From Antennarius striatus (lineage: Eukaryota > Chordata > Actinopteri > Lophiiformes > Antennariidae), in the NCBI RefSeq assembly GCF_040054535.1, contig NC_090782.1:22403001-22467000 (forward strand): 64,000 nt of DNA. Reading direction: 5' to 3'. The notes below the pieces were generated by a model. The model searched no databases. It was not told where the DNA came from and worked only from the letters and a program-made list of their open reading frames with translations. This document shows positions 12,976-25,300 of the stretch, piece by piece; the stretch's first letter is position 1, and every line of letters begins with the position of its first letter. Both the position numbers and the translations under genes were made by a program.

Positions 12976-13818
12976 TAAAAGTTTGTAAATAATCCAGATC
13001 ATTTTATTGTGGTGTGAGATTTTAAAGTTAAACCTGAGGTCAAACTGTGCATCTTTGTACAGACAAGGTAAAGGTTGACTCTTGATCAAATACATACATG
13101 CAATTGGGATTACTGTACCTGTTAATATTAGCTAAGATAAAATATGAGAGCAAACTGATAAAATATTAATCATTTCACTAACATTTCTGCAATTGATTAA
13201 AAAGTGCATTTATTCGAATCAGATTTATATGAATATATATAAATTATAAATATAAATTTATATAAATATATAGAAATGAACATCTAAAATTTTTTTCAAT
13301 TGACTCTTAAATTGTTCATATCATAATAATTGTTACTTTGTAACGCAAAAGAATAGAAAATTAACATATTTTAGTACAGATTAAACCTTTCCAGTAGCAG
13401 CAATGCTACACAGGTTAACTCAAGGACTGTTTATGTATGCACAGCTAGCAAGGAGGACTCAAAATGTTTGAGTCGTTGCTTATTGGATTGAACATTACGT
13501 CACATAACATTTAACTTTCTTTTTTTTTGTAATTAAACTTAATGCTTTAATTAGTATTCTTGGTGTTCTTGTTTTGCTATCCTGTTCTAAAGTCAATGTA
13601 GCACAAATTAGCATACTTGCTCGCTCACTACCGGTAGTTTTGTTTAGCAAGTAAACGTTTGTTGAATCGAATATGTTGCCACTCGGAGATAAATATCATT
13701 TAAATCCAAATATTTTATTATTATTATTATTAAGTCAATAGTTAAAAGATAATTAAATAAATTTTACCGGTAGCTAAAATAGCTTGAAATCCTCTTCGCT
13801 CATCCGGTGGAATGTTTG

Positions 13819-13832
13819 GTTCCCATGGTTAC
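13819..13832. promoter_or_regulatory. X-box-like near-palindrome
   Basis: GTTCCCATGGTTAC resembles a symmetrical RFX site (GTTNCCATGGNAAC) but breaks one constrained position of the right half-site. It lies about 270 bases upstream of the first mcoln3 start candidate. Weak support. Confidence 0.3.
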
Positions 13833-14091
13833 AGGGTTACGCTAAACATTTGACTGACATATCCGAAAGCCAATCGGATTCCAGAAGATGTGTGACGTAG
13901 GCAATCGTAGGCTGGTTACCTGAGACTGTCACAAACAGATTTGTGGGATTCGCTCACAAGACAAGCCGCAGTCCGGAAGTTTGAACGAGCCTGATTACGG
14001 TTATTGAACAGCGGAAGAAAAGAGCAAATGAGTTAATAAAATAATAATAATAATAATAATATATAGTAATAAAATAAATAACAGAAGGTGG

Positions 14092-17000
14092 ATGCGACAA
14101 GACGTGAATGAAGTTGACCTCGTCCGGGACTCAGGTGAGCAGACCACCGACACAATTTATTAATGTTCGATATCGTGATCTGTGATGGCTTTCAGTGGAT
14201 CGATGCGATCGAATGCCCTATCATCCTCCACGACAACAGGTCTTGTTCATAATTGATGGTGGAAAGCGATCAGGTGTTTCTGAATGTGAGCTGCTGTGTG
14301 TGACTGAACACTGCTGTGTTGTGGTCAACAATTTACTTGTTGATCTGAGGAACTGGAAGAACGACAGTTTTAGATTCTTTGATTGCTCAGGAAAAAACAA
14401 AAAACAAATAAGGAAGTATTTTGCTCCATTAAGTCGTTTTTTGGACATTACTATTGTATGAGAAGCAGTAATTGTAATTCCTATTCTTTTCCATTTGTGT
14501 TCTCTTTTGTGTGTGTGTGTGTGAATGTGTAGCTTTTGATCGCAATGACGTCAAACACCCAGGAGAAAGTCCCATAAACAAACACTGCAGCCAAAACGTC
14601 TGAAACAAAGCAATAATTTCTTGCACGTCAGTTGTGTTTGTCCCACCTCGAAGGCAGTTATACTGCATTTATATTTGTTCTACACCACCTAGAATACACT
14701 TTGAGGTTGTCTCACTATTTGTCCTCACACACAAGTTCCATTTGTTCATTTACTTGCAGGTATGGAGGAGTCGAGTGAATTCTATGAAGCGTATGAGAGA
14801 AACGACCCCCCTCCGTGGGTAGATGGGCATCAGTGTGTGGAGGATAACAACAACAATGTGGAGTGTCTGCGAAGGAAGATTAAATACTACTTCATGAATC
14901 CCTGTGAGAAGTACCACGCTCGTGGCAGGAAGCCGTGGAAACTCATCCTGCAGATCGTCAAGATCGCCATCATCACCGTCCAGGTATTCTCAGAGCAGGT
15001 GTTTGATGTGTCGTTCCACCCGTTTTTGGGGGGTAACAAATGCTTTCTTCTTTCCTCTTTTCAGTTAATATCTTTCGGCCTGAGCAACCAGATGGTCGTC
15101 ACGTTCAAGGAGGAAAATCTGATGACATTCCGGCACCTCTTCTTGAAAGATTACGATGGAAGCATCGAGACGTACGCCGTTTACAGGCAGACCGACGTTT
15201 ATGATCACATCGGATACGTCATGGATCAGGTGGCTGAATGCTTTCCTGTATCATGACACCATAATATATATTTGCTTATATTTGTTTCTTTTGAGCATGT
15301 GACTGATCACCTGAGGAGTTTTTTTTTTTTTTCTCTTATTGCTCTTCCACTGCAGCAAATCATGATTGGGATTTTACAGTTTCACATGCTCATCCGTGCA
15401 AAAAAAGCTTTACAGGCTTTTATGATAGGTAGCAGCTTGTCATGGGATTGGACTTTGTACATATGACCTTTAAGTCGATCAGTTTGTCTCTGCTCGGACT
15501 GCAACGAGCTGTAAAATCCATTTCACTTCAACTGCTTTAACTTCATGCTGTGCCGCCAGATTGTCAACACACCTGACTTTACTATACCCAGCATCTCCAT
15601 TATTTATTTTCAGTATGGACATTTGCAAAACATCACAGTCGGAAATCACGCTTATAAGAAAGATGGCAGTTTCTACACCCCCCTATCGCTGTGTCAGGAG
15701 TTCTACAGAAACGGTACCATCTTCCCTGGAAATGAGACCTTTGAAATCAATGCGGAGGTGGACACGGGTATGTGTGCACATTAAATACTCTAAACTACAC
15801 TAAAAATGAAAAGTTGTTTTTTGGAAGTGATGAACTCACATTCTAAAACAATAAAGTGCTCTTGAAATGGAAGTAATGTTTATTGCTTATTACTTTTTGC
15901 ACAGTTTGACGTTCAACATTTCAGGCCAACTGGATTCAAATGAGCTCATTTAGCATTTGTCAGGGTCAGTTTTACATCGTCTCCTCGCCGTTTGTATCTC
16001 ACAGATTGCCTGGAAGTATTCCCGATGAGTAACTCATCATCCCAGGAAGTACTTCAACATCTTGACTTGCATTTTAAAAGGTTTGTAAATCAGTCGCTAC
16101 CCTCTGTTAGTTCTTGTGACAGATGTGAAAGCCTTCAGTTCAATTGTACCTAATCTGCCTTCCAGGATGGTCTCTGTCAAGATCACATTCGTTATAAAGG
16201 CCATAAATTTACAGACAGTGAGACACCGAGAACTGCCAGACTGCTACGACTTCACAGTTATGGTACGCTGAGCGGATCGCCTTAGACTTGGGCTAAAAAC
16301 AGAGATATGACACCTCTGATTACTTCTCTCCTCGAGGCTTTGTAAAGACTGGTTAAAATGATAATGTAAGAGTCCGTGTGAGTGGACGTTTATTCCCTTC
16401 CTCCCTTAAACAAAGTTTTCTGCTCGACAGGTCACTTTCAACAACCAGGCTCACAGCGGCAGGATAAAGGTTGACCTGGACAATGACGTAAGCATCAATG
16501 AATGCAAAGACTGGAAAGTAACCGGAGCTTGTGAGTTCTCCTCCACGTTTGAAGGAATCACCCACGTTTCTTCAAACCCACGTCTAAAAGTCAAGATTCT
16601 AAACTTTCAATCTGTGCTGAAAAGTATTTTCAGATTCTACAAAGAGACTGACTTTTCTTTTTTGTTTCTCAGATTCCAGGAACATCTTCCTCACTGTGCT
16701 GTTTGACTGCCTCATCGTTGTAATGTGCATCACCTCCTTCACCCTCTGCACACGCTCCGTGATCAACGGCATCCAGCTGCAGTTTGTGAGTATTCAATTG
16801 ATAATAAAACACACAGTATTTCTGGCATTTCACTTTACTAGTTTGGATGTAAGAAGGAAGAAATGTCTGATGCGGATCACTGTTGAACAAAACTGGACCT
16901 TTCCACACAAAAAAGAAAATGCAATTTAGAAAACCCTTCTAGTGATATCATATGATGCACATTTCCCCTATGGATGATTAGTTAAGGTTAATTCTTCTTC

Positions 17001-18433
17001 TTGGGCCTGTTCTGTTCTAAAATGCTCTTTTACACATTTGCTTGGGTGGATTATTTACCCCTGCAGTCAAAAGCATCTGCATGTCTCTTATTTGAGTTTC
17101 ACTTTCACCCTGGAGTCAAGTCTACCTGTATTTCTATGAATTGTAAACAGGAGTACACCCTCTACTGCAGAGAGTATGGTGGTAAAGAAGTCCCATGGTC
17201 AGACAAGTTGGAGTTTTTAAATGGTTGGTATATCCTCATCATCGTCAGCGACACGCTGACCATCGTTGGCTCCATCCTCAAGATAGAAATACAGACTAAG
17301 GTAAGGATTGGGGTTTTTTTTTAAGTCGCACAGTGAAGCTAAGGCGTAATGTCACCTTTACGAACGTGCGCTGCTTGTTTCAGGCTGTCACAAGCTACGA
17401 CATCTGCAGCATCTTCCTCGGGATGGGCACCATGTTTGTGTGGATCGGGGTCATCCGCTACATGGGATACTTCAGGAAGTACAATGTAACCACGCTGGCT
17501 AAAATTAAGATTCTATCCATCACAAATACAACAGCAATGATATTTTTCTTTTTTGAGGACGGGATGAATCTTGACTTTGTTTCTATGTTGTTGTTTTTTT
17601 TACCAGATTCTCATCCTGACACTAAGGGCGGCTTTCCCAAACGTGATTCGATTCATCTGCTGCGCTGGAATCATCTACCTCAGTTACTGTTTCTGCGGCT
17701 GGGTCGTCCTGGGCCCGTATCACGAGAAGGTTGACGGAACTAAAAGACAAATCAGAAATACTTGGCCTCTGCTCATTTCACCACTTATGGAATAAATCTT
17801 TTGCATTTTTTTTTTTTAAAGTTTCGGACGTTAAACACAGCATCGGAGTGCTTGTTCTCCCTGATCAACGGAGACGACATGTTTCCCACCTTTAAGAACA
17901 TGGGGCAGAAGAGCAGCCTGGTGTTCGTGTTCAGCAGGATCTACCTCTACACGTTTGTGTCGCTCTTCATCTACATGGTCCTCAGCCTCTTCATCACAAT
18001 CATTACAGACACCTATGACACCATCAAGGTACAGCTAACCCTCCATTTGGATATGTGCAACGTATATTTTATTGATTGCAGTTGTTAAAATTTAAGTATA
18101 TTACATATTTTTCCACACTTTGATCATCTAGCAACAGCAGCAGAGCGGAGTGCCGACGACTGAGCTGCAGAAGTTCATGTCGGAGTGTAAAGATCTACCC
18201 AATTCTGGAGTCTACAGACTGGACAACACCAACAGCTGCTTCCTGGACCGGTGCATCACCAGGTAGATTCACATCATCCTCATGGGAATTTATCACCAGT
18301 GTCCCATGACGTTATTAAACTGGGAATGTGAGTGCATGTCAAAGCACTTTTGCAAGACAATCAGTCCTTTTTTTTTTTCTCCCCTCCTTTCAGGTTCAGG
18401 AAACATCGAGAGAGATTGACCTCCGAGACGTAA
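14092..18433 (+). CDS. mcoln3: Mucolipin-3 (TRPML3) cation channel
   Basis: Endolysosomal TRP channel (Ca2+/Na+ permeable, PI(3,5)P2-gated in the family). Exons: 14092-14134, 14760-14983, 15065-15229, 15614-15767, 16005-16080, 16166-16262, 16431-16530, 16673-16785, 17151-17300, 17384-17485, 17607-17729, 17822-18028, 18132-18262, 18394-18433 (TAA). All phases match. From the ATG at 14762 it encodes 559 residues (human MCOLN3 553); the ATG at 14092 adds 15 in-frame residues across the first intron. Residues below count from 14762: polybasic N-terminus [18 protein letters not shown] before TM1 (about 57-80), a large luminal domain with NIT, NET and NSS sequons and LPDCYDF, S2 near 273-295, S3 near 330-352, S4 near 367-389, S5 near 405-431, pore helix and selectivity filter LINGDDMF near 447-454, S6 near 475-500. 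The C-terminal [14 protein letters not shown] matches MCOLN3 rather than MCOLN2. Donors of exons 3 (GTGGCT) and 11 (GTTGAC) are weak. Head-to-head with dnai3, tail-to-tail with the gpsm2 gene. Confidence 0.93.
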
Positions 18434-18690
18434 CAGGCCTTTAATGTGAAAGGCTGCCCTGTATGATTTAACAATGATATGCACTTTATTTTATTCTATT
18501 CAGGAGACGGTGTTTGAAAGTTCAGGTGAGAAGTTTCTGGGTTCTGAAAAGACCAAACTACTAAATTTAAGATGTATTTTGTCTTCCCCAAAAGCATTTC
18601 GCTGCGAAGGAGCTCATGCATGACACTGAAGAACATAAATCAAAATGAAATGACTACGCAGTAAATTCCATTTGTGACAATGCACGATTA

Positions 18691-18696
18691 TTTATT
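18691..18696 (-). terminator. Candidate poly(A) signal of the gpsm2 gene
   Basis: AATAAA on the minus strand (TTTATT on plus), about 625 bases past the gpsm2 stop codon. If used, this 3' end overlaps the mcoln3 3' untranslated region. Another copy lies at 18485-18490. Confidence 0.35.
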
Positions 18697-18733
18697 TCTC
18701 CATTGTCAGGAGAAAGCATCAATAATAATAATA

Positions 18734-18739
18734 ATTAAA
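18734..18739 (+). terminator. Possible mcoln3 poly(A) signal
   Basis: ATTAAA, 300 bases after the mcoln3 stop, inside an AT-rich run. No canonical plus-strand AATAAA was noticed between the stop and here. Weak. Confidence 0.25.
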
Positions 18740-19234
18740 AAAAAAAGAGCTAAAATCACATTTCTTTTTTTCTCACACTAAAGTAATCCTGTGAAAGCGG
18801 ATCGATCCCATTTTGCTTCGATAACCCAAAACAACCTTTAACAATGTAAAACCGTTTCGCATGACTGGGAAGAAGAGTCTATGAATGGCTCAACTCGTCC
18901 CCGGAGGAAATGTGGATGAGAGTCCAGTGAAGATTTCAGTTGCTGAGATATTGGACAAATTCAAACCCAGGCCTGTGAGATGTGTGGATCTCGTCCACAG
19001 AATTCTGTCTTCAAGTACAAATCTCTAGCTTGGTTTGAATATATTACTTTTAGTCCAAACATAAACTAAATACAAATTAATGGCTTGAATTAAGCCTTTA
19101 AAAAACAATCTTAAACAATATTTCCAAGTATTGTTTGATTCCCTCTCGTCTTTCTTGTAGGAAAGTTCCACAGACACTCCAAAAAGGTAGGAATACCAAG
19201 TATTTCAGGTTGCAAAAGGATGATTACTTCATTT

Positions 19235-19259
19235 AAAAAAAAAAAAAAAAAAAAAAAAA
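19235..19259. repeat. Poly(A) tract of 25
   Basis: An uninterrupted A run between the two convergent genes; on the minus strand it is a T run about 65 bases downstream of the gpsm2 stop. Confidence 0.9.
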
Positions 19260-19321
19260 TCAAAGTTAAAGTTGGCCACTTCATCTATTATCCTGAGACG
19301 ATTTGAAGAATACCTCGAGGA

Positions 19322-22300
19322 TCAGTCCGGTTTGGATTGTGTGTCGCCGGGTGGCAGGACTCGCTGCTCCTCCATCCTGTTGGACTGGGAACGCAGAATG
19401 AGACTGAAAAAGTCCTCATCTGGAACGGTCAGTCCTTTATTTGCAGAGGTCGGCGCCGCGCACCTCTGATCGTTCAACCGGGAGCCCTAAAAAAACCCAA
19501 AAAAAACCAATGAATAAAAAGCGCCACAATTAACTCATGTTTATGAAGAACAATTTACAGCCTGCTTCGTCAGATCCTTTACAAATGCTGCTTTAATTTA
19601 GCTGCGACTAAATGTGTGTTTCTATTGAAATAAATCATAATAAGAACAATTCTCCAGTTGTTTACCCGTTATGCATTGTGCAGGCAGGGAGGAACAGCTG
19701 GGGTTTCTGGCTCTGGAAACTGCAGCTGGTTGATACCTTGAGATTATCGGCGCTTGTCGCATTGGAGACACGACGGCAAGCCACGCATTACCTGGAGCCA
19801 GATTTCTCGCAGGTGGAGCTACCCGGCTGCTTTATCATAATGTGCCAGCGACGGATTAAGCAGCTCGAATAAATAAAGGTGCACCAGCGTAGTTGCACCC
19901 AAGACTGAATTTATAAATTACCCTGAAATGAACCTGCAAGAATCTTCCCTGCACCTCCACTGAATACACCGATGCTGCGTTCAGGAGAGCAAACGGTAAT
20001 TTTATGCATCTAGTCAAACTAGATGAGTTCTGATCTCGAGACAAAATGGGTTAAATAATTAAAAGATTAAGAGTGAATTTCTGTAAATCACCTGACATTT
20101 CACCAGCATGTCGAAGAATACGTCATCCCCCTCAGGCTGCTCAGCACTTGTCTCGAGGCGACTGTACAGGGAGGGTATGTGAGGGGTATCTGTGTGGGAG
20201 ACTGGGGCTGGAAGGAGAAATTGGTGGTCGTCATGTTCTTAGTGGAGATTCTAGGAATTGTAGAAATGGGAAGAAATTGGAATTTAATTTACCTTGTGGA
20301 AGGACTTGATCTGTGCTGGAGGTGGAGGGTGTACGAGGCGGGTTGGAGGTGCTGAGACGTAAGCCAGGAAAATGGCTCAGGCTGACTCGTTGGTCGTCCA
20401 GACGACGGGATTGAGAGCTGGCCAGCAGCTCCAGGAAATGAGCGGGATCCTGCGATGGCGTTTCGGAGTCCAAAATAGCTGGAATCAAACAGTTGTTATA
20501 ATTATTATGGATCGCAGAAGGTAAATCAAGGAAAAAAAAGAACACAAAATAAAATTTGAGACGGATGGTGTTCCAACACTCCCGCTCAGACTTGAAAAAT
20601 GGCTTTGAAAAATAGTTTCATCCTTCATGGAGAACAAACAAGGTAACAAAGTTGGATTTGTGACTATTACAAAGGAGCCATGATTACAGATGCTGCTTTG
20701 TTCTGGGAAGAATTTTCCATGAAACTGAGGGAGTGTTTGATACGGAAATGATTTACATTTAAGTCACTGGCACAAACTTCACAAAGGATTTATCACAAAA
20801 CGCAAAAAAAAAAAACCGGATGTTCACACCACATGTAGCTAAAAAAAAAAAGAAACCCGAGAGATGAAAACCCTTACATGTTTCCACTTGTACTCTATTC
20901 TTGAACAGATAAACCAGGAAACTGACACATGGCGTGAACATCACAACACAAAGGGGAGGGGGGCCCCGACTCACATTTCCTTTCAGCTACAGGTGGGGTG
21001 GTGGAGGAGGGAGAGGAGGGAGCGGGGAGATGGCTCTGGCCATCCAGTAGGGAGCACCTTTGGTCGTCCAATCGGTTTCCCTGGAAACGAGAGAGGAGGT
21101 CGAAAAAGCCATCCTCTCCGATAGTGTCCCGAGATCCTGGCTACGGTGTTGGAAGACAAAACAGAAGATGCAGGCAAGACGAGGGTTTCTTTTTATTAAT
21201 TCATTGCGGAGGTAAGAACTATTTTTACCCAGCAACCATAAAAGAAACAACAACAACAACACACAAATCACTCAAGGTGGTGAAAGCTGAACTGTAAAAA
21301 AAATATTCCCATCGTTCCTTTCCCGCCGCCTCCCCACAGCCTGACATCCTTTTGAAACGCATGACTCAGAAACCGTGATCTCATATCGCCCCGCTAAATC
21401 GTTTCCTCATGCGGTCCCGCTTCTGAAAGAACAAAAGTCTTGTGTTTCACGTTTCGACTTTCAGATTCTTCCTGGGGGGGGGGGGGGGTGAATCGTTGCT
21501 CACAAACACCTGCTGCGGGTCGTGGGACGGATATGAGTGGGCCGTTAGAAATACCTGAGGAGACGCCGGGGCCTTCAGCTCCGGAGAGTCGGGCTGGTCT
21601 TTGGGAGGCGAGTCCGTGTTCTTCTGCTTCTTACTTTTCAGCCGGTGGAAGAGGAAGAGTTTCGTGGAGGCCTTGATGGTGTTGTTTTTTGAAGACCCAG
21701 GGAAAACCTCCTCCTCACAGTCCTGTGCATTCAAACAGATTTTAGCTCTCCATCAGCAACAGAAATGTTTCACTCATGCAGACAAAAGACCAGATAAACA
21801 GCATCTTAAATTAAAATTTACTTAAGTACAATTTTTTTTTTTCACATATTCCTGACATAGCGACGTTTATTTAACTCAATTTAATGTTAATGAATATTAC
21901 ATTTTCCTGCTGTTGAATATATGCATGTCAATGAAAAAACAGGAGCTAAAGTCAGTGTGTTACTAATCATTTTAAATTTTAACACACTTCCGTACCTGCT
22001 GCGTCGGTGAATCTCCAGTTCGATTTTTGCCAGGATGTGGACTCAGATTCTCTGCACTGTTTCCACCTCTAGGGGATTTTGCTCCTTAAAAAAAAAAAAA
22101 AAAACATTATAAAATTAATTAGTGTAGCCACACGATTAACTGTCTAGACACATTTTCACAGCATGGGATGAGATTAGTTTTCAAAATGTCAGAATTGAGA
22201 AGAAAGAACAAATTTTTTCTATTTTCAGTCTTGCTCCCCTGAGGTCTAGCAAACCTGTTGCATGTATTTGGATATATACATCCCCATGTTTGCATTGAGA

Positions 22301-25300
22301 ACGGGTTTTTAAGATATGCCAGAAAAACAATCCCGCACAAACATCATGTAAACATTAAGTGACATTTTCTGGAGATGAGGACTCACTCTGGAGGTTGTGG
22401 TAGCCGTGGAAACTCATTGCCAGAGGAGAGCTGTTAGAGTTGGTGTTACGGAAGATGTTCGGGTGGAGGTTGGAGTTGGATTTCAGGCCCACGACGAGTC
22501 GCAGATCTGACAGGTTCATCCTGGCGGTCACTTCGCCACTTTTGTCTCCGGTCTGTGATGTATCAAAAGTAAACAAAGCTTAATTTAAAATAACTATTTG
22601 TGGTTTTGCATGTCCAGAAAAACATTAATGTGTGCAAAAAGGAGCAACGATTCCCTGCTGTTCTCCACACGGCCAGTAGGGGGAGGTGTGGCCTGACTGT
22701 AACCACTGATTGGACTGAGGAATGAGGTGAACCAACCTCTTTGGCAATTTCCAGATGTTTCTCAGCAAAGTACATGGCTTGCTGATGATTCCCTAGGGCA
22801 GTGTGGGCATTTCCGAGACTCCAGTAGGCTCTTCCTTCACCGACTCTGCAGCGGGACGTAGACAGAAAACAGGCTGAGCAACTTCAGTTGAGATTATGCA
22901 ACAACGGGAAGGGCACGCATCGGTCTGCCGAGAAGAGCGTTCACAAAGTGATCAAAACATGACCTGATTCCGGTTTTCAGGAATGGCATATTTACAGGTT
23001 TGTAGGAAGAATAGTGGCATGAGTAAAAGGAACAATTTAAAAATGATACTAGAGGACTGGATGGAGCATTTCAGTCTGAAAAGTGAAAATGCAAAGGGAT
23101 CTTTAACGTGGATTATTTCACATGGAGCCATGAGGAAATAAGCCTACTTTACACCTAAATTATCAGCTCAGTAAACTCTTCCCTAAGGAGTTCAGTCACA
23201 TCCAAGTCATCTTCAATGTGGCTTGATGCTCATTTAGACTAAAAAAAAAAAAAAGAAGCCATAAAACGCTGTATGATTTAGGGCCTGGTTAGCTTTACAC
23301 TGTGAAACTGTGATCATAGGCAGTGGTGGGAATCTCCTGGGAGCAGAATAAAAATGTACGAGAGAGGAATCCCTGCCAGCTCAAGGACCCTACTGCAACA
23401 GACAGACTGAAGACAATTAGACACTCAGTTTTTAGTGAAACTCCAGAGACTGTCTGCTCATTAAACCGCTGTTTACGACGAGCAGCACTGATTGGATTCA
23501 TTAAAGCTTCCCTCAACTCCAGCTGCTGTAGTCAGCAATATTTTATCTTCACTAATCAAATTACTTTGACTTCGATTTGTCTTTCTCTTATTCAAAAAGA
23601 GAGTTTCTGAAGAGTTTCTGAAGCATTTGTTTTCTTCTACTTTTGCTCAAATTGTGCCTTAAAATAATCAACTTTTGCATTCAGTCTTCTGTGATTCAAT
23701 GTTTTTTTAGTTAAGCAACATTAAAAATATGACAAACCGGATTCTAAAAATGTTGGACAGGGGTGGGGTGGGGGGGGGGGGTATGATCATGTTCCAATGC
23801 TTTTTTTTTGACATATACTCAACAGAAAGCAGCACAAAGACACTCCATTAATCGTTGTACTTCAGAGTCGTGTAAAGATCATTTGGGCCCAAGGCAAAAA
23901 AAAAATAAAAAAATCTGACAACACATGTCCTCCAGCTGATACCTGTCGTTGAGGTTCTGAGCAATGACCAGATGTTTGAGGTGATAATCGATGGCCCTCT
24001 CGTAATCCTGCAGCAGGGTGTAGGTGTTGCCCAAACTGTAACAAGCCTGAGCCTCCACCGCTTTGTCCTTCAGAAGCCTGGCCAGCTGCAGAGTCCTCCT
24101 GAGGGCAGAGGAGGAGGAGGAGGAGGAGGAAGACGATCAAAGAATGTCTAGGGTGGGGAGCAAAAGAATGATAGCCATCTACTCCCTTCTTCTGAGAGAA
24201 GAAACAAGCAGCGTCATAACTTCACGTCTCAGGGTGAAGAAGAAGCATTAAGAGGAGATGAACAAACAGTTGGAAGTTGATTAGATTTAAGGATGTTTAA
24301 ACTATTTATTAATGTAAAGTAGTATGAATTCAAATCATCAATCATTACAAACAGTGTTTAATTTTTGTTCTGTTTGCTCAGCAGTCTCTTACCAACACCC
24401 AAGAGTTGGAGTGAGTTAGGAAGCCTTTACATCTTCTTATAAGTGTGTTATAGTGTATGTGTGTAGTGGAATCAGATGAATACAGATTTTCGTAACTAAA
24501 TTATTGAAGGTTGTGGACTCATTTGTGAAATTTTGCCTTCTTGCTTGTGTCAGCTTTTATAACGAAGACTGCAAATATAAATTATACTGTTTAAATAATG
24601 AAAAAAATGGTGACATCAGCAAAAAATAAATAAAAAAATAAGACACTCAGGCAGTAATGACGTGATCTGACAAACTGCTTCCTCCCTTCCAGTCAACAGA
24701 TGCTCAATGACAAGTTTAGCCTCAAAAGACAAACAGTCTGTGGCTCTAAAAACTCATTAATGTCTCCAGTCGTAGCAGAATAAGCAGAACCAGATGATGT
24801 ATTAATGAGCGCCAGTCAGACATCAAAATGCTGGGGAAATGGCTGGTTCCAAAAAAATAGGTCCTAGCTCCATCATCTCATACAAATCAAATGGAAGTGA
24901 TTCCGACATTTACACATTTGTTTTAGCTCAAAAAGTTGCAGATCACTCCATCATCCGACGCTCATTTACTCACTTGTAATGACCGGCCGCCACCTCGAAC
25001 TGGCTGAGGAATATGTGAGCGTTTCCGAGGTTACAGTGCGCTCTCCTCTCGGCGGACTTATCCCCAAACTCTTTAGCGATTAGCAGGCGCTGCCAAACAA
25101 ACAGTAGGGGGCAGATTAACAGGAAACATTCTGAGGTCAGCGACACACCCTTCACAATCATGATGTAAAGATTTAAAAAAAATTTTTTTTAAAAAGCACA
25201 AAGAAGAAAAGATGTCATTAAAAATCATTTGCAGGAGAGTTTGCTACCTACTTTTTCATGTGCAGCCACCGCGGATTCAAATTCACCCAGCAGATAGTAG

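Larger units (their letters stand above)
12057..14091. other. Divergent intergenic promoter region between dnai3 and mcoln3
   Basis: Two kilobases separate the two start codons. The region is AT-rich, with an X-box and a forkhead motif on the dnai3 side and an X-box-like site near mcoln3. It also contains an interspersed repeat copy at about 12850-12975 and a TAA/TAATA-rich run at 14039-14080. The mcoln3-proximal 13.8-14.1 kb part is less AT-rich and probably includes its 5' untranslated sequence. Transcription starts cannot be placed from sequence. Confidence 0.6.
18434..19321. other. Convergent 3' region between mcoln3 and gpsm2
   Basis: 888 bases between the two stop codons. It holds the 3' untranslated ends of both genes, two poly(A)-signal candidates and the 25-base A tract. 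No further open frame of note. Confidence 0.7.
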
